Assembly: GCF_024138675.1 (NCBI RefSeq)
Contig: NZ_CP090959.1
Location: forward strand, 930,001 to 994,000
Source: Simiduia sp. 21SJ11W-1
GTDB lineage: Bacteria > Pseudomonadota > Gammaproteobacteria > Pseudomonadales > Cellvibrionaceae
Reading direction: 5' to 3'
Length of the DNA stretch: 64,000 nt
The notes beneath the pieces were generated by a model. That model worked only from the letters and a program-made list of their open reading frames with translations. It was not told the DNA's origin and searched no databases. Below, in pieces: positions 15,767 to 26,760 of the stretch (position 1 is the stretch's first letter; every line of letters begins with the position of its first letter). Position numbers and translations under genes: made by a program.

Positions 15767-17305
15767 CTAGCTGCTTGTGTTTTCGTGCTTGGCCTTGGCA
15801 GCCGGAGCGTTGCTTGCGGCCTGTTGTTTTTGCAGGTTTAGCTGATCTAAATAGCGCTGGGCTTCCTCGGTAATCCACTCGCTGTGAGACCAGTTCAGGG
15901 CATTTTGTAAAAAATGTTCTGCGTAGTCGTAATGCTTGGCCTTTAGCATATAGTTACCCACGTGCAGGTTTACTGCAGCGCTGGAAGGCATCATTTTAAT
16001 CAGCTGTATTGCCGAGCGAATGGATTGGTTGTGCCGGTTTTGATCCCAGTGCGCCTGCATGGAGCGAAAGTGATGGTAGGGGGAGGGCCTCAGTTTTTCG
16101 GCCTGGTTAAGTAGTGTAATGGCATCATCACGCAAATCTGTCAGGCCCGGCTGGACGTTTGCGATACGTAACATGGCATCGGCCATTGTGCTTAAGGCAA
16201 ATGGCTCACGCACATCGCTGCTGTGTTTTTTAAAGGCGGTAATATCTGCCAGTGCGCCTGCATAGTCTTCCGCCAAAACCTTGCGGTTGGTTGTTATTGC
16301 GAGCGCCGTTGGGTGCTTTTTCTCTAGGGCAAAGTCCAGCAGTTCTTGCGCCAATTCCTGCTGGCCCCGGGCTTGCGCCAGGTAATAAATATGAATGGCC
16401 ATGCCGGCTTCATCAATGGGCTGATGCTTGATTTTAAATTTTGGCTCCACAAAGGGCAGCCCCATAACAGACATGCTCTTGAGCGCTGCATACTGTTTAA
16501 GCTCTTTTTCAAGCTCATCCATAGACAGGGAGAAGGCCTGATTAAATGCCTCTTCAGAGCCAAGGCCGCTGCTTGTCAGGCTTAAATAGCGCGCCAATTG
16601 CGCGGTTTTATCTGAAAAACCGTTCAGGTGGCCCAAATACATATAGTGGGTTAGCAGCCATGAGGTTGCATACAGCCTGCTAGTGTAATCGGCTATATTT
16701 TGATGTTCGGGTTTGGGTGCTAACAGCGCTTCAACGGGCAGCAGGCGACCGTTAAAAGTGCCGCCTCGCTGCAGTGTCCACTGGAGGTCTTCAGGTACAT
16801 CACCCAGGTAAATCTCCCCGCGCTTAACTTTAAGGGTGGAGTAGAAGTGGGCAATGCCTTCGTCGAACCAGCGGGGAAAGCGTTGGCCGCTCATGGCCCT
16901 TACCAGATAAGGAAGGTATTCATGGCTTAGCACTTCTATGGTGCTTAAGCTGCTGCGCTTTGACTGCTGGCGCATCACCATGGTGGGTTCCAGCGATAGT
17001 TCTGTGTAGTAACCTGCAACTAGCGGGCCCTTGCCCATTTGAAGAAAGTCTTTGCGGCTATCAAACAAATACAAGGTAAAGGGCGCAAGCCTTCTATCGG
17101 ATTTAACGCCGAGTGCATCACCGACGACCTGCTTGATTCGCATGAAATCGGTGAGCATTTCACGGGCTTCGTCTTCGTGAATGTCGGTATAAATCTCAAA
17201 CCCGTCGGTTTTATACAGCTGCCAGCCTTCAAGGTTCACACCGGCAAAGGCGGGGGCGCCGGCCAACAAAAGTGCGGCCAAAATGGCTTTTAAAAAATAC
17301 TTCAT
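15767..17305 (-). CDS. Exported peptidase-MA-like (DUF1570-type) protein with C-terminal helical repeats
   Basis: A 512-residue exported protein with a signal peptide ending at AGAPAFAG. Residues 25-250 resemble the gluzincin-type peptidase-MA domain. SHEYLPYLVRAMSGQRFPRWFDEG (127-150) aligns with HExxH followed by WxxEG, but the second histidine of HExxH is a proline (P132), so zinc binding is doubtful. His128, Glu129 and Glu149 remain. Residues 300-500 are TPR-like helices (AEHFLQNALNWSHSEW). ATG 17305 follows AAAAAAAGGAC; an in-frame extension to 17356 lacks a site. A shorter paralogue follows upstream on the same strand. Confidence 0.7.
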   Translation of the reverse strand: MKYFLKAILAALLLAGAPAFAGVNLEGWQLYKTDGFEIYTDIHEDEAREMLTDFMRIKQVVGDALGVKSDRRLAPFTLYLFDSRKDFLQMGKGPLVAGYYTELSLEPTMVMRQQSKRSSLSTIEVLSHEYLPYLVRAMSGQRFPRWFDEGIAHFYSTLKVKRGEIYLGDVPEDLQWTLQRGGTFNGRLLPVEALLAPKPEHQNIADYTSRLYATSWLLTHYMYLGHLNGFSDKTAQLARYLSLTSSGLGSEEAFNQAFSLSMDELEKELKQYAALKSMSVMGLPFVEPKFKIKHQPIDEAGMAIHIYYLAQARGQQELAQELLDFALEKKHPTALAITTNRKVLAEDYAGALADITAFKKHSSDVREPFALSTMADAMLRIANVQPGLTDLRDDAITLLNQAEKLRPSPYHHFRSMQAHWDQNRHNQSIRSAIQLIKMMPSSAAVNLHVGNYMLKAKHYDYAEHFLQNALNWSHSEWITEEAQRYLDQLNLQKQQAASNAPAAKAKHENTSS

Positions 17306-17532
17306 GTGTTTCGTCCTTTTTTTGGCAATTTTCGAACGATTGGGGTTTGGGATCAATGGGTAATAGTTGCGTATTATTTTGGAATTTTAAATTTTAAGCG
17401 GGGTGCCGTGTATGCCATTTGTCTGCGCGATGGCAGCTATCGGTTGTGGCGATAAGTTGTTGCTGGTTTTTGCTGGCTATTGCGCTTGGCTGTCGCTCTG
17501 TGCCAAGGCTTTGCCCATGCACGGTGATTTAC

Positions 17533-18558
17533 TCAATAGGCTTTGTCTGGCGCCTGCGCCTTGGTTTCTTTATGTTTCTGATGTGCAAAATTAAGCAGAT
17601 TCTGGGCGAGTTGATGGTTGCTGCGATCGACTGCAAGGGGGTGAAGCAGCATGGCAACCTGCGCAGGTTCAAGGGCCGCTTTTTCAATGTGCGGATTTTT
17701 CTTGGTTATTATAGGTAGTGTGATTACCGGAAAGCTTCTAAGCATGGTGTATCTTTTGAATTCAACCTCCAACTCATCCAGCGTGAGAGAAAATGCTTGC
17801 TCAAAGGCTTGTTCAGAGGTGATGCCGGTGTTGGTAAGTGCTAAATAATGGGTTAGCTGCCCGGTTTTATCCGAAAACCCGTTGTGATGGCCTAGAAATA
17901 AATAGTGCGTTAATAACAGAGACGTAAAGTGAAATCCGGTTTTGTTATGGAGTGATTTTTTATGCCGTGGTGCAAGCAAAATATCAATGGGTAATAATTT
18001 ATTTCTAATCTTAGGATCAGGCTCCAAGATTGAAATTTGGTATCTGGAGAGTCCGCCAAGAGTGAAGTTTCCCCGTTTTTCTTCCAGTGTGGCATAAAAA
18101 AGCCCGGCGCCTACACTAAACCACTGTGGAAAATCATAGGTCTTTTCGATATGCATCAGATGTTGGGCATAGTGATAGTTAAACAACAGTAGTGTGTTGA
18201 GTGAACTTTGTCTTGGTATCTGCCAGATAACAATGCTCGAATTCCTGGAATCCGGGGTGTTAAACAGCGCACAAGCCTGGTGACCTACGAGATCTGTGTA
18301 GTCTGAATTACGCTCAAATATATAGAGGGTAAATGGTTTCAGGGTGCTAGCTATTGGAGCACGTAAGAGTTTATCTATTGCCAGTTTGGTGCTCGAAAAG
18401 TCGGAGAGTATCTCCTCGGCAACATCTACATGCATGTCGGAATACAACTCGACGCTGCCCATTTTGTAGAGATACCAGCCCTCCAGGTTGACCGGTGGGT
18501 TTGCGTAACAGTAATTTGCAAGGAGTGCTGAAATCAGTAGCGCGTAGCGCAGCTTCAT
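17533..18558 (-). CDS. Diverged paralogue of the peptidase-MA-like protein, catalytic residues lost
   Basis: A 341-residue exported protein (signal peptide MKLRYALLISALLANYCYA). It is collinear with the first 300 residues of its neighbour: NLEGWYLYKMGSVELYSDMH versus NLEGWQLYKTDGFEIYTDIH, FPQWFSVGAGLFYATL versus FPRWFDEGIAHFYSTL, and LTHYLFLGHHNGFSDKTGQL in both. Where the neighbour has HEYLP it has YHYAQ, and the WFDEG glutamate is replaced, so it cannot be a zinc peptidase of this type. The C-terminal helical repeats are missing. Both genes share an AAAAGGAC site and a similar leader (CAATTTTC upstream), so this is a tandem duplication. Confidence 0.75.
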   Translation of the reverse strand: MKLRYALLISALLANYCYANPPVNLEGWYLYKMGSVELYSDMHVDVAEEILSDFSSTKLAIDKLLRAPIASTLKPFTLYIFERNSDYTDLVGHQACALFNTPDSRNSSIVIWQIPRQSSLNTLLLFNYHYAQHLMHIEKTYDFPQWFSVGAGLFYATLEEKRGNFTLGGLSRYQISILEPDPKIRNKLLPIDILLAPRHKKSLHNKTGFHFTSLLLTHYLFLGHHNGFSDKTGQLTHYLALTNTGITSEQAFEQAFSLTLDELEVEFKRYTMLRSFPVITLPIITKKNPHIEKAALEPAQVAMLLHPLAVDRSNHQLAQNLLNFAHQKHKETKAQAPDKAY

Positions 18559-18902
18559 GGAGTGTGTCCTTTTTCAGCCAATTTTCAGGCATTGGCGGGA
18601 TTGAATCAATAATTATTGTGGCTATAGCTTGTAGGAATTTAATATTTCATGCTTGTGCCAAATTGCAGCCGAATTTCTGGTAGGTGAAATACCGGGCAGT
18701 GTGCTTTTGCGCAGGCTGTGGCTTTGGGGTTTGCGATCTGGCGCAGCTTCGGGCCTGTGAGGGCGCTCACCCTGGCACGGGGCAAGGGTGGTTGGTCGCA
18801 GATAACTTGCAGCTGGCAGCAGGGGCTTCTAGTGTGCCAAGTGGTACCACTCTGGGCCCGGTTACTTGGGCTTGCGGATATAAAAAGAAAATGGAGGGTG
18901 AA
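18559..18902. other. Divergent intergenic region
   Basis: About 340 bases between the paralogue gene and the methyltransferase gene. An open frame runs in from 18684 into the methyltransferase, but the Shine-Dalgarno site supports ATG 18903. I see no conserved RNA, repeat or convincing promoter. Confidence 0.4.
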
Positions 18903-19691
18903 ATGCATTACGTAATTAAGCGGGTGTGGCTGCAGGTGTTGGCCTTGGCGTTATTGGTGTCTGTGCCTTGGGGTGTGTATGCAAGCTCCGATGACGTGCA
19001 GGGCGTATTGGCCGCGGCAGATCGCTCAGAGGCAGACCGCGCCCGTGATCAGCGCGACAAGGCGGCGGAGTTAATTGCCTGGATGAACATCAAGCCAGGT
19101 TTTGCCATTGCCGACATCTTTGCCGGTGGCGGCTACTGGAGCGAGTTGTTTGCAGCGGCCGTCGGGCCCGCCGGTAAGGTGCTGGTGCACAACAATGCAG
19201 CCTATCGGAAATTTGTTGGCCCGGATGTGGGCGTGCGTTTTGAAGGTGAGCCCACGGCTGCGGTGATTCACGATCGCGAAGTGGCCGATCTGGGTTTGGG
19301 CAGCCAGCGCCTGGATCTCATCTATATGGGTTTAAGCTTTCACGATTTGTATTTTGTGAGTGAAGAAAACAGCTGGCCCGCCATTGATGATGCAGCGTTT
19401 ATTCAGCAGTTGTACAACGCTCTAAAGCCCGGTGGGCGTTTGGTGATTGTGGATCATCACGCTAAGGCCGGTACTGGTGTGGAAGCCGCGCAGAATTTAC
19501 ACCGAATTGAGAAAGCCTTTGTGATAGACAGGTTAACAACGGCGGGATTCACGCTGCACTCACAGAGTGCATTGCTGGAAAATGCCACAGATGACCTGGG
19601 CATCAGCGTGTTTGATAAATCTGTGCGTGGTAAAAGCAGCCGCTTTATTCTGGCTTTTGAAAAGCTAGAAAGTAAGAAAGTAGAAAAGTAA
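18903..19691 (+). CDS. Exported class I SAM-dependent methyltransferase-like protein
   Basis: A 262-residue protein with a signal peptide (VWLQVLALALLVSVPWGVYA) followed by a Rossmann-type methyltransferase domain. Motif I is ADIFAGGGYWSELFA, motif II holds VLVHNNAA, motif IV is LDLIYMGLSFHD and the post-IV LKPGGRLVIVDHHA is typical. The site GGAGG (18893-18897) five bases before ATG 18903 fixes the start. An exported methyltransferase is odd because S-adenosylmethionine is cytoplasmic. Similar signal-peptide-bearing proteins are common in this class of bacteria, and their substrate is unknown to me. It ends with a lysine-rich KLESKKVEK tail. Confidence 0.75.
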   Translation: MHYVIKRVWLQVLALALLVSVPWGVYASSDDVQGVLAAADRSEADRARDQRDKAAELIAWMNIKPGFAIADIFAGGGYWSELFAAAVGPAGKVLVHNNAAYRKFVGPDVGVRFEGEPTAAVIHDREVADLGLGSQRLDLIYMGLSFHDLYFVSEENSWPAIDDAAFIQQLYNALKPGGRLVIVDHHAKAGTGVEAAQNLHRIEKAFVIDRLTTAGFTLHSQSALLENATDDLGISVFDKSVRGKSSRFILAFEKLESKKVEK

Positions 19692-19715
19692 GAAAAAACT
19701 TAAGCTGTAAAGGCG

Positions 19716-19760
19716 AAATCAAGCGCGAGGGGTTGGCAAGTATCTTGTTGCGCTTGATTT
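19716..19760. terminator. Hairpin between methyltransferase gene and holA
   Basis: AAATCAAGCGC (19716-19726) and GCGCTTGATTT (19750-19760) form an 11-bp stem. The plus strand continues TTCCTG and the minus strand CGCCTTT, so the poly-U is weak. Its position between convergent genes supports a bidirectional terminator. Confidence 0.55.
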
Positions 19761-19801
19761 TCCTGTTTGCGGTAAGCGCCCATACCTTGCGCGCACCAAA
19801 A

Positions 19802-20851
19802 TTACAGGCTCAAACTCATGCGGGTGTTGGCGGGCGTGAGGCTGCGCACGCCCGCCAGGTGCAAGATGACATCCAGGAGCTCATCCCAGGGCTCTGCATT
19901 GCGCATGCCTTTTACTGCGCGATCAATGCCATTGGCTTTGCGCAGCAGTGCATCCAACTCGGCCGGTCGCAGGCGGTTGAGGGCATTTTTTACCAGCCCT
20001 TTGCGGCTATCCCACACGCCTGCCTGTTTGCAGGCCCAATCGAAATTGCTGCCGTTGGCCGCGCCATAGGCCACCTGGATCAGGCTGCGGATTTCGCGGG
20101 CCAGCGCCCATAGAATGGCCAAAGGTTCTGTGCCTTCGCCGCGTAAACCTTGCAGGTTGCGCACCGCACCCTGCGCATCACCCATGAGCGCGCGATCTAC
20201 CAGCCCGAACACGTCATAGCGCGCCGAGTTGGCCACCACATTCGCCAAAAGCTGCGCGGTAATCTGGCCGTCTTCGGCAAGCAGTTTGAGTTTTTCGATT
20301 TCCTGCGCGGCCGCCAACAGGTTGCCTTCTACGCGGGTGGCCAGCATATCAACGGCTGCGCGATCGGCGCTTAGGCCTGCCTGCTGAATGCGCGCGTTGA
20401 GCCACTGGGGCAACTGGGCTGCGTTGATGGGCCACACCTGCACGAAGGCGCCAGCGCTTTCCAGCGCGCCAAACCATTTGGCTTTCTGGCTATTGCGATC
20501 AAGCTTGGGCAGTACCACAAGTAGCAGGTTATCTGCCGGCGGATTTTGCGCGTATTGCTGCAGCGCCTTGCCGCCCTCGGTGCCGGGCTTGCCATTGGGG
20601 ATGTGCAGTTCAATGATTTTTTTATCGGCAAACAGCGACATGCTGGCCGCGGCGTTGCTGAGCTGGTGCCATTCAAATTGGTTGTCGGCCTGGTAGCGCT
20701 CGCGCTCGGTAAAGCCTTGTTGGCGCGCGCTAGCGCGCAGGGCGTCGCAGGCTTCCTGAACCAGTAGATGTTCATCGCCGCTGATGACGTAAATGGGCTC
20801 AAGCCCTTTTTTAAGGGCGGCAGCTAATTGTTCAGGACGCAGGCGAGCCAT
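19802..20851 (-). CDS. holA: DNA polymerase III subunit delta
   Basis: The 349-residue clamp-loader subunit that opens the beta clamp. LEPIYVISGDEHLLVQEACDALR is the characteristic N-terminal segment, followed by FFADKKIIELHIP-like (SLFADKKIIELHIPNGKPG), a central QWLNARIQQAGLSADRAAVDMLATRVEGNLLAAAQEIEKL and a C-terminal helical collar. ATG 20851 lies within the end of lptE (20 bp overlap); a GTG two codons earlier is also possible. The gene order leuS-lptE-holA is the standard gammaproteobacterial one. Confidence 0.95.
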   Translation of the reverse strand: MARLRPEQLAAALKKGLEPIYVISGDEHLLVQEACDALRASARQQGFTERERYQADNQFEWHQLSNAAASMSLFADKKIIELHIPNGKPGTEGGKALQQYAQNPPADNLLLVVLPKLDRNSQKAKWFGALESAGAFVQVWPINAAQLPQWLNARIQQAGLSADRAAVDMLATRVEGNLLAAAQEIEKLKLLAEDGQITAQLLANVVANSARYDVFGLVDRALMGDAQGAVRNLQGLRGEGTEPLAILWALAREIRSLIQVAYGAANGSNFDWACKQAGVWDSRKGLVKNALNRLRPAELDALLRKANGIDRAVKGMRNAEPWDELLDVILHLAGVRSLTPANTRMSLSL

Positions 20852-21371
20852 CGGCACCCTTGGGTTCGGTGGCAGGTGTGTCTGCCTGTGTGCGGCTGGC
20901 CAGGTAGCTTAAGCGGCGAATAATCTGGCTCGCCAATTCCTGGGTCATTTCACGTTTAACAAGTTCAGCCTCGCTGGCCGCGCCCAAAACCTGGCCGCTG
21001 TCGAAGTTAACGGTGCGGGTTACCTGCACCTGATCGGGGGTGCCCATCAGCTCACCTGCCTGATTGCGAAACTCGAATTGGGCAAGGCTTGTGTACTCGT
21101 ATTGGGCGGCCAGGGCATCGCTGCCCAGGGCTGCGGTGCGGCGATCACTTTTTTCATCGCTTACCACCAAATGGTAGCGGGCGTTGGCAGCATTAGGCTC
21201 AATGGCAATGCCGCTTGCATTTAACTGTTTGGCCAGTGCCGCATGCAGCTCGGTGCTTGCGCCTTCAATGGCGATGTGGGTGAAATCCGCCGGCAGCTTC
21301 AGTGAGCCTTTCAGGTGCCAGCCACAAGCGCTTAACAGTAACAGGCAAAATACAACCAGAATATTTTTCAT
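20832..21371 (-). CDS. lptE: LPS-assembly lipoprotein LptE
   Basis: A 179-residue outer-membrane lipoprotein that plugs the LptD barrel and helps insert lipopolysaccharide. The signal MKNILVVFCLLLLSAC has lipobox LSAC (Cys16), followed by the family's GWHLKGSLKLP. The mature domain has the alternating strand-helix pattern of the LptE fold, and ends in a long helix (LVKREMTQELASQIIRRLSYLA). ATG 21371 is used because it directly precedes the lipoprotein signal. It lies between leuS and holA. Confidence 0.93.
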   Translation of the reverse strand: MKNILVVFCLLLLSACGWHLKGSLKLPADFTHIAIEGASTELHAALAKQLNASGIAIEPNAANARYHLVVSDEKSDRRTAALGSDALAAQYEYTSLAQFEFRNQAGELMGTPDQVQVTRTVNFDSGQVLGAASEAELVKREMTQELASQIIRRLSYLASRTQADTPATEPKGADGSPAS

Positions 21372-21422
21372 AACAACCTTGCTTGATTCGGGTAAGCGGG
21401 CGGCTGCCCGCATTGCCGAAAG

Positions 21423-24469
<3,047 letters not shown>

Positions 24470-24472
24470 CCC

Positions 24473-25423
24473 ATGCCCATACTGCAAGAGATCCCCACGG
24501 CGCAGTTTATGTCGCGCAGGCTAGTGCGGGTGCCGCCCGATGCCCCGGTGCAATCGGCGGTGCACACCATGCGCACCCACGGGGTTTCCTGCCTGCTGGT
24601 GGTTGAGGCCGGCCAGTTAAAGGGCATAGTGACCGAGCGCGATGTGGTGAACTGCTTTGATGCCCAGCTGGCCGAGGCAGGTGCGGTACCGGCCAGCGCA
24701 CTGGGGTGCGTGGCAGATATTATGGCCGCCGAGCCGGTTACCGTGTGTGAAGACGACAGCCTGGTGGCGGCCCTGAACACCTGCATGGAGCGCTCTATTC
24801 GGCATTTGCCGGTGCTATCGGCCAGCGGCAGCCTGGTGGGGGTAATTACCCAAACGGATCTGGTGCGCGCTTACGCCCATATACTTGAGCGCCAGCTGGC
24901 CCTTGAAACCGATAACGAGCGCCTGAAGGCCCTGAGCCTGATAGACCCGCTCATGGGCATCGGCAACCGGCGTGCCATGGAGCGCGACCTGGGCCACACC
25001 CAGGCCGCGGCCCGGCGCAGCAAGTCAGCCTTCGGCGTGGCACTGCTCGATATCGACTGGTTCAAGCGCTACAACGATCACTACGGCCACCCCAAAGGCG
25101 ACAAGGCCCTGAAAGCGGTGGCCCGCGCCATTGAAGGCACTCTGCGCAAGGGCGATCGGCTGTACCGCTTTGGCGGTGAAGAGCTCATGCTATTGCTGCC
25201 CGACACCGACCCCGAAGGCGCGCTACAGGCCGCCGAGCGCGCGCGCGCCGCCGTGCAGGCGCGGGCCTTGCCCCACGCTGAAAGCCCGCTTGGTGTGCTG
25301 ACCTTGAGCGGCGGCGCGGCCAGCGGCACTGGCGATGGCCGGGCGCTCATCGAGGCCGCCGATCAGGCGCTCTATGCCGCCAAAGAGGCCGGCCGCAACC
25401 GCGTCACCCTCGGCTCTGTTTAG
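24473..25423 (+). CDS. CBS-pair diguanylate cyclase
   Basis: A 316-residue soluble signalling protein. Residues 8-140 are two CBS domains (MSRRLVRVPPDAPVQSAVHTM and AEPVTVCEDDSLVAALNTCMERSIRHLPV), which usually bind adenosine nucleotides. A short helix leads into a GGDEF domain (155-316): IDPLMGIGNRRAMERDL, DIDWFKRYNDHYGHPKGD and the active-site loop RFGGEEL (GGEEL, 234-238). The RxxD inhibitory site (RKGD, 225-228) sits five residues before it, so product inhibition is expected. It should make cyclic-di-GMP under control of nucleotide or redox state sensed by the CBS pair. Confidence 0.92.
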   Translation: MPILQEIPTAQFMSRRLVRVPPDAPVQSAVHTMRTHGVSCLLVVEAGQLKGIVTERDVVNCFDAQLAEAGAVPASALGCVADIMAAEPVTVCEDDSLVAALNTCMERSIRHLPVLSASGSLVGVITQTDLVRAYAHILERQLALETDNERLKALSLIDPLMGIGNRRAMERDLGHTQAAARRSKSAFGVALLDIDWFKRYNDHYGHPKGDKALKAVARAIEGTLRKGDRLYRFGGEELMLLLPDTDPEGALQAAERARAAVQARALPHAESPLGVLTLSGGAASGTGDGRALIEAADQALYAAKEAGRNRVTLGSV

Positions 25424-25676
25424 GGCCGCAATATCTCATTTCCCGGCGTTTTATAGGGGTATTACGGGCTTTCCCCGGGGTTGGGGCTGCCGGTAACATC
25501 TTTTTGTCACAATTCGAAACGAAAATGTGAGCCAGTTTGGAATAAGGGCAAAAGGTCTTGGCTCCGTTTGGCGCTATGGTAGACTGCGCGGCCTTAGGTG
25601 TGATGAAACAGATGCTCAGGCTCTCGCTTGCCCGAGCGCCTGAAATATAACGATAAGAAATGTTTTGCGAGTCGAG

Positions 25677-26054
25677 ATGTGCATTAGTGACAGCAAATTT
25701 ACCCGGGTGGAATTAAGCAACCGCCTGGGCCAGCTGGTGGCCATAGAGTTGTTGTGCCACCGCGATGCCAGTACCGATTTAGTGATTGTGCGCCTGGAAG
25801 ACGATGTGGCCGGCCGGCGGCTAGCCAAGAACATCGAACACTTCGCCAAGCAGCTGCTGGGCCTGTGTGAAAGCGACCCGGCGCGATTACAAATTGTGGA
25901 ATGGCGTGAACAAGAATCCGGTGCAAATTTGTGGCGTTGGCGCTTTAACTGGGTGGCGGATTGCCCCTTGGATGCCAAGCTCGTGCCTGTAAAAGCAGGG
26001 CACCACAAGCATATAAACGGATTGCTAAGCAGCCTTACGGCCGCTGCCGCCTGA
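25677..26054 (+). CDS. Hypothetical protein, 125 residues
   Basis: I do not recognise it. It is a small soluble protein with an alternating beta/alpha pattern (LVAIELLCHRD, TDLVIVRLEDDVAGRRLAKNIEHFAKQLLGL). It has a Trp-rich segment (WRWRFNWVADCP) and a C-terminus with His-His-Lys-His. An earlier in-frame GTG at 25665 is possible. It lies 253 bp after the diguanylate cyclase gene and 57 bp before another unknown. Confidence 0.6.
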   Translation: MCISDSKFTRVELSNRLGQLVAIELLCHRDASTDLVIVRLEDDVAGRRLAKNIEHFAKQLLGLCESDPARLQIVEWREQESGANLWRWRFNWVADCPLDAKLVPVKAGHHKHINGLLSSLTAAAA

Positions 26055-26110
26055 ACGGAATTTGGCAACTACATCTGTAACGCGTCAATCGAGTTTTAGC
26101 GGAGCCCAGA

Positions 26111-26530
26111 ATGAAGCCCAATTTATTGCCCACCCTGTCTTCTGTAGAGTTGCACGACAAAGAAGGCAATCCCGTACAGCTGCAGATTCGCCTGTTTGAG
26201 TACCAGGGCAAATATGCACTGTTTATGTCTGATACCGCCACCAAGCCTGTGCTGGCGCGCAACGCTGCCACCTTGATTGCCCAATTGGCCGAGCGGCTGG
26301 AGCTGCCGGTGGCAGACACCCAATTCTTCCGCCACATTTACCTGCCCCACCAAGGCAGCGTATTCGGCAGCTTTCAGTTGGGCTGGCAGAGCGACGGCAC
26401 CATCAGCCACTACACCTTCGCCATGATGACCCCACAACTGGAAGATATCAGCATTCGCCGCTTTCTTACCGAAGGCCGCCAGGTGCCCGTTTCCTACGCA
26501 AAGCTGCGCAACCTCGCCTCGGCTGTGTAG
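26111..26530 (+). CDS. Hypothetical protein, 139 residues
   Basis: Unrecognised soluble protein without signal peptide. The middle (LAERLELPVADTQFFRHIYLPHQGSVFGSFQLGWQ) and the Tyr-rich SHYTFAMMTP suggest a compact alpha/beta fold. A site (AGCGGAG) precedes ATG 26111. A possible terminator lies 115 bp downstream. It probably forms a pair with the preceding gene. Confidence 0.65.
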   Translation: MKPNLLPTLSSVELHDKEGNPVQLQIRLFEYQGKYALFMSDTATKPVLARNAATLIAQLAERLELPVADTQFFRHIYLPHQGSVFGSFQLGWQSDGTISHYTFAMMTPQLEDISIRRFLTEGRQVPVSYAKLRNLASAV

Positions 26531-26642
26531 GGCGTATAGGCCTCATATCGTTCATCAATGAGTTGCCTTTGAGGCAGTACTGGTTGATTGCCGAGCGCTT
26601 AAGCCTTTTCGCCCCTGAAAAACTTCCCCTTTGACCCGCCTG

Positions 26643-26662
26643 CCGCAGCGGCTGCGGGTTTT
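26643..26662 (+). terminator. Possible terminator upstream of nhaD
   Basis: CCGCAGC and GCTGCGG are inverted around one base, with CCCGC/GCGGG as an alternative stem, followed by TTTTG. Position after the small unknown gene and about 100 bp before nhaD fits. Confidence 0.4.
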
Positions 26663-26760
26663 GTGCCCTGTGGCCGAGGCATTGTGGCCATTTGGTAATT
26701 TCACCTTGGATGCCCCGGCGCGCCGGGCGTAGAATCGCCGCGCCTGAAATTGGGGGAACT

